Assembly: GCA_900552975.1 (NCBI GenBank)
Contig: UWSL01000092.1
Span: 1-5,845 of the forward strand
From: an uncultured Mycoplasmatota bacterium
Lineage (GTDB): Bacteria > Bacillota_I > Bacilli_A > RF39 > UBA660
DNA: 5,845 nt
Reading direction: 5' to 3'
This document shows, in pieces, positions 4,818 to 5,845 of the stretch. The translations under genes were made by a program, and so were the position numbers. Position 1 is the stretch's first letter; every line of letters starts with the position of its first letter. The notes beneath the pieces are model-generated. The model saw nothing but the letters and a program-made list of their open reading frames with translations, was not told the DNA's origin and searched no databases.

Positions 4818-5845
4818 ATGAATAATAAGAAAAACAATGATATAGAAACAGTAGATGATATTTGTGTCAAACAACTAAATCCTAAAAAAGAATTAAGTGA
4901 TTTGGAAAAAACAGCTATTTTGCAATTTGAAATTGATAAAGAAGAAGAACTTAGTAAGACAATGGAATTTAAATTGTTAAATTCTGCTAAACATAAGCCA
5001 AGTAAAATGGGAGTTTTTGATTTACCTTCATTAAAAAAAGATGATGAATTTGAATTACCACGTTTAAAGCCTACTTTGGGTGAGAGTATTAAAGCTAAAA
5101 TTGCTGACTTACGTGATAATATTCCAGATGAAAAGCCAAACAAGTCACTTTATGATACAATTATTTTAAAATTAGATGATATTATTAATAATAATAAAGC
5201 ATTAAAGCAAACTGATAGCAAAAAAGTTATGGCAATTGAGAAACCTAAACGTCATAAGAAACATTTTCATTTATTTAAAGTAAGAGATATTACGAAAGCT
5301 AAAAAGTTTCATCTAAATGTTGATAGCGAAGAATATGGAAGACAGCTATATAATTTAAATAAAATTGCTTTAACTAATTTATCAAATAAGCCGCATGAAA
5401 AAGTAAAAGCTCGTAAATATAGTAGTTTAAACAAATTACAAAAAATTGATAAAGTTCATGTTAGTAAAAGAAATTATCAAAAATATCAACAACAATTAAA
5501 TAAGTTTGCAATTGATAAGTTATATTACAAATTGGCACCAAAAGAAAGTAATAAGTATAAATTATACCGAGCTTGTGTATTTCTTTCTCTTTTCATCTTT
5601 TTAATGACTAGTATTGTTATATTAAATTGGGCCATTCAAGGGATAAGTATTAATAAATTAAGTAATGCTATGAATGAAAGTACACCTATTAAAAAAGTTT
5701 CCGATGGTGAAGTTATTAATGTCGATGAACCTGAAGATAATACTGATGTTTCAGTTACAGAAAGTTTATATTGGAAATATTTAAAAACTCCTCTATCTTC
5801 AGTTGATTTAAGTGAATTATATAAAGAAAATAATGATACAGTTGG
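4818..5845 (+). CDS. Sortase-like (class B) membrane protein, 3' end outside window
   Basis: The frame is open from the ATG at 4818 to the window end (342 complete codons, no stop). GAGGTG at 4805-4810 lies seven bases upstream. Residues 1-250 are polar and charged, acidic at first and strongly basic at about 140-245, with many Lys, Asn and Gln and no enzyme motif I can name. Residues 252-273 form one membrane helix (ACVFLSLFIFLMTSIVILNW). The following 40 residues are a polar, acidic linker. Residues 315-342 (LYWKYLKTPLSSVDLSELYK, then ENNDTVG) match the start of class B sortase domains, which attach proteins to the cell wall; the catalytic His, Cys and Arg would lie beyond the window. The basic side before the helix suggests N-in topology. 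Class B sortases normally have only a short N-terminus, so the 250-residue cytoplasmic part is unusual. It appears to be host DNA next to spoIVA. Confidence 0.7.
   Translation, partial: MNNKKNNDIETVDDICVKQLNPKKELSDLEKTAILQFEIDKEEELSKTMEFKLLNSAKHKPSKMGVFDLPSLKKDDEFELPRLKPTLGESIKAKIADLRDNIPDEKPNKSLYDTIILKLDDIINNNKALKQTDSKKVMAIEKPKRHKKHFHLFKVRDITKAKKFHLNVDSEEYGRQLYNLNKIALTNLSNKPHEKVKARKYSSLNKLQKIDKVHVSKRNYQKYQQQLNKFAIDKLYYKLAPKESNKYKLYRACVFLSLFIFLMTSIVILNWAIQGISINKLSNAMNESTPIKKVSDGEVINVDEPEDNTDVSVTESLYWKYLKTPLSSVDLSELYKENNDTV

Noticed and set aside
4739..5143. A 134-codon open frame on the minus strand, rich in Ser, Leu and Phe
   Set aside because: It lies opposite the sortase-like gene, which has a good binding site, an extended -10 promoter and recognisable features. 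The minus frame is a mirror product of Lys/Glu/Asp-rich codons.
1..5845. CRISPR array, tRNA, rRNA or insertion sequence with transposase
   Set aside because: I looked on both strands and saw no regularly spaced repeats, no tRNA-like clover-leaf landmarks, no rRNA and no transposase.

Overview
The window is very AT-rich, uses AAAGGAG-type ribosome binding sites and standard stop codons. It carries a clear spoIVA fragment, so it comes from a low-GC endospore-forming Bacillota. Overall style (AT-rich Bacilli/Erysipelotrichia- or RF39-like gut lineage) is an inference; the genus cannot be read from the sequence.

Right side, about 4252-5845, looks like host chromosome. The first 124 codons of spoIVA (spore-coat basement-layer ATPase) lie on the minus strand. 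Divergent from them is a plus-strand membrane protein (4818 to beyond the window end) whose last visible residues look like the start of a class B sortase domain; its visible cytoplasmic N-terminal part of about 250 residues is unusually long. spoIVA stops abruptly: right after the conserved ...KTPW it runs into five unrelated codons and a TGA at 4234.

Left side, about 1-4251, looks like accessory DNA inserted into spoIVA. From right to left it holds an HhH-GPD/endonuclease III-like protein with a C-terminal Fe-S cysteine cluster (3150-4130, minus), a MobV (Mob_Pre) relaxase (1799-3094, minus), an unrecognised 131-residue protein (1231-1626, minus), a regulator made of two tandem XRE helix-turn-helix domains (740-1192, plus), and an unrecognised 168-residue acidic protein divergent from it (108-614, minus). 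The last two share a control region with TATTCA/TGAATA repeats. A strong bidirectional terminator separates the convergent XRE gene and the 131-residue gene.

Most interesting reading: a mobilizable element has split a mother-cell sporulation gene at a highly conserved codon stretch. This is formally like the skin element in sigK and other elements that are excised during sporulation. The window shows only one junction. No integrase or recombinase and no 3' half of spoIVA is visible, so developmental excision remains a hypothesis; simple gene decay is the alternative.
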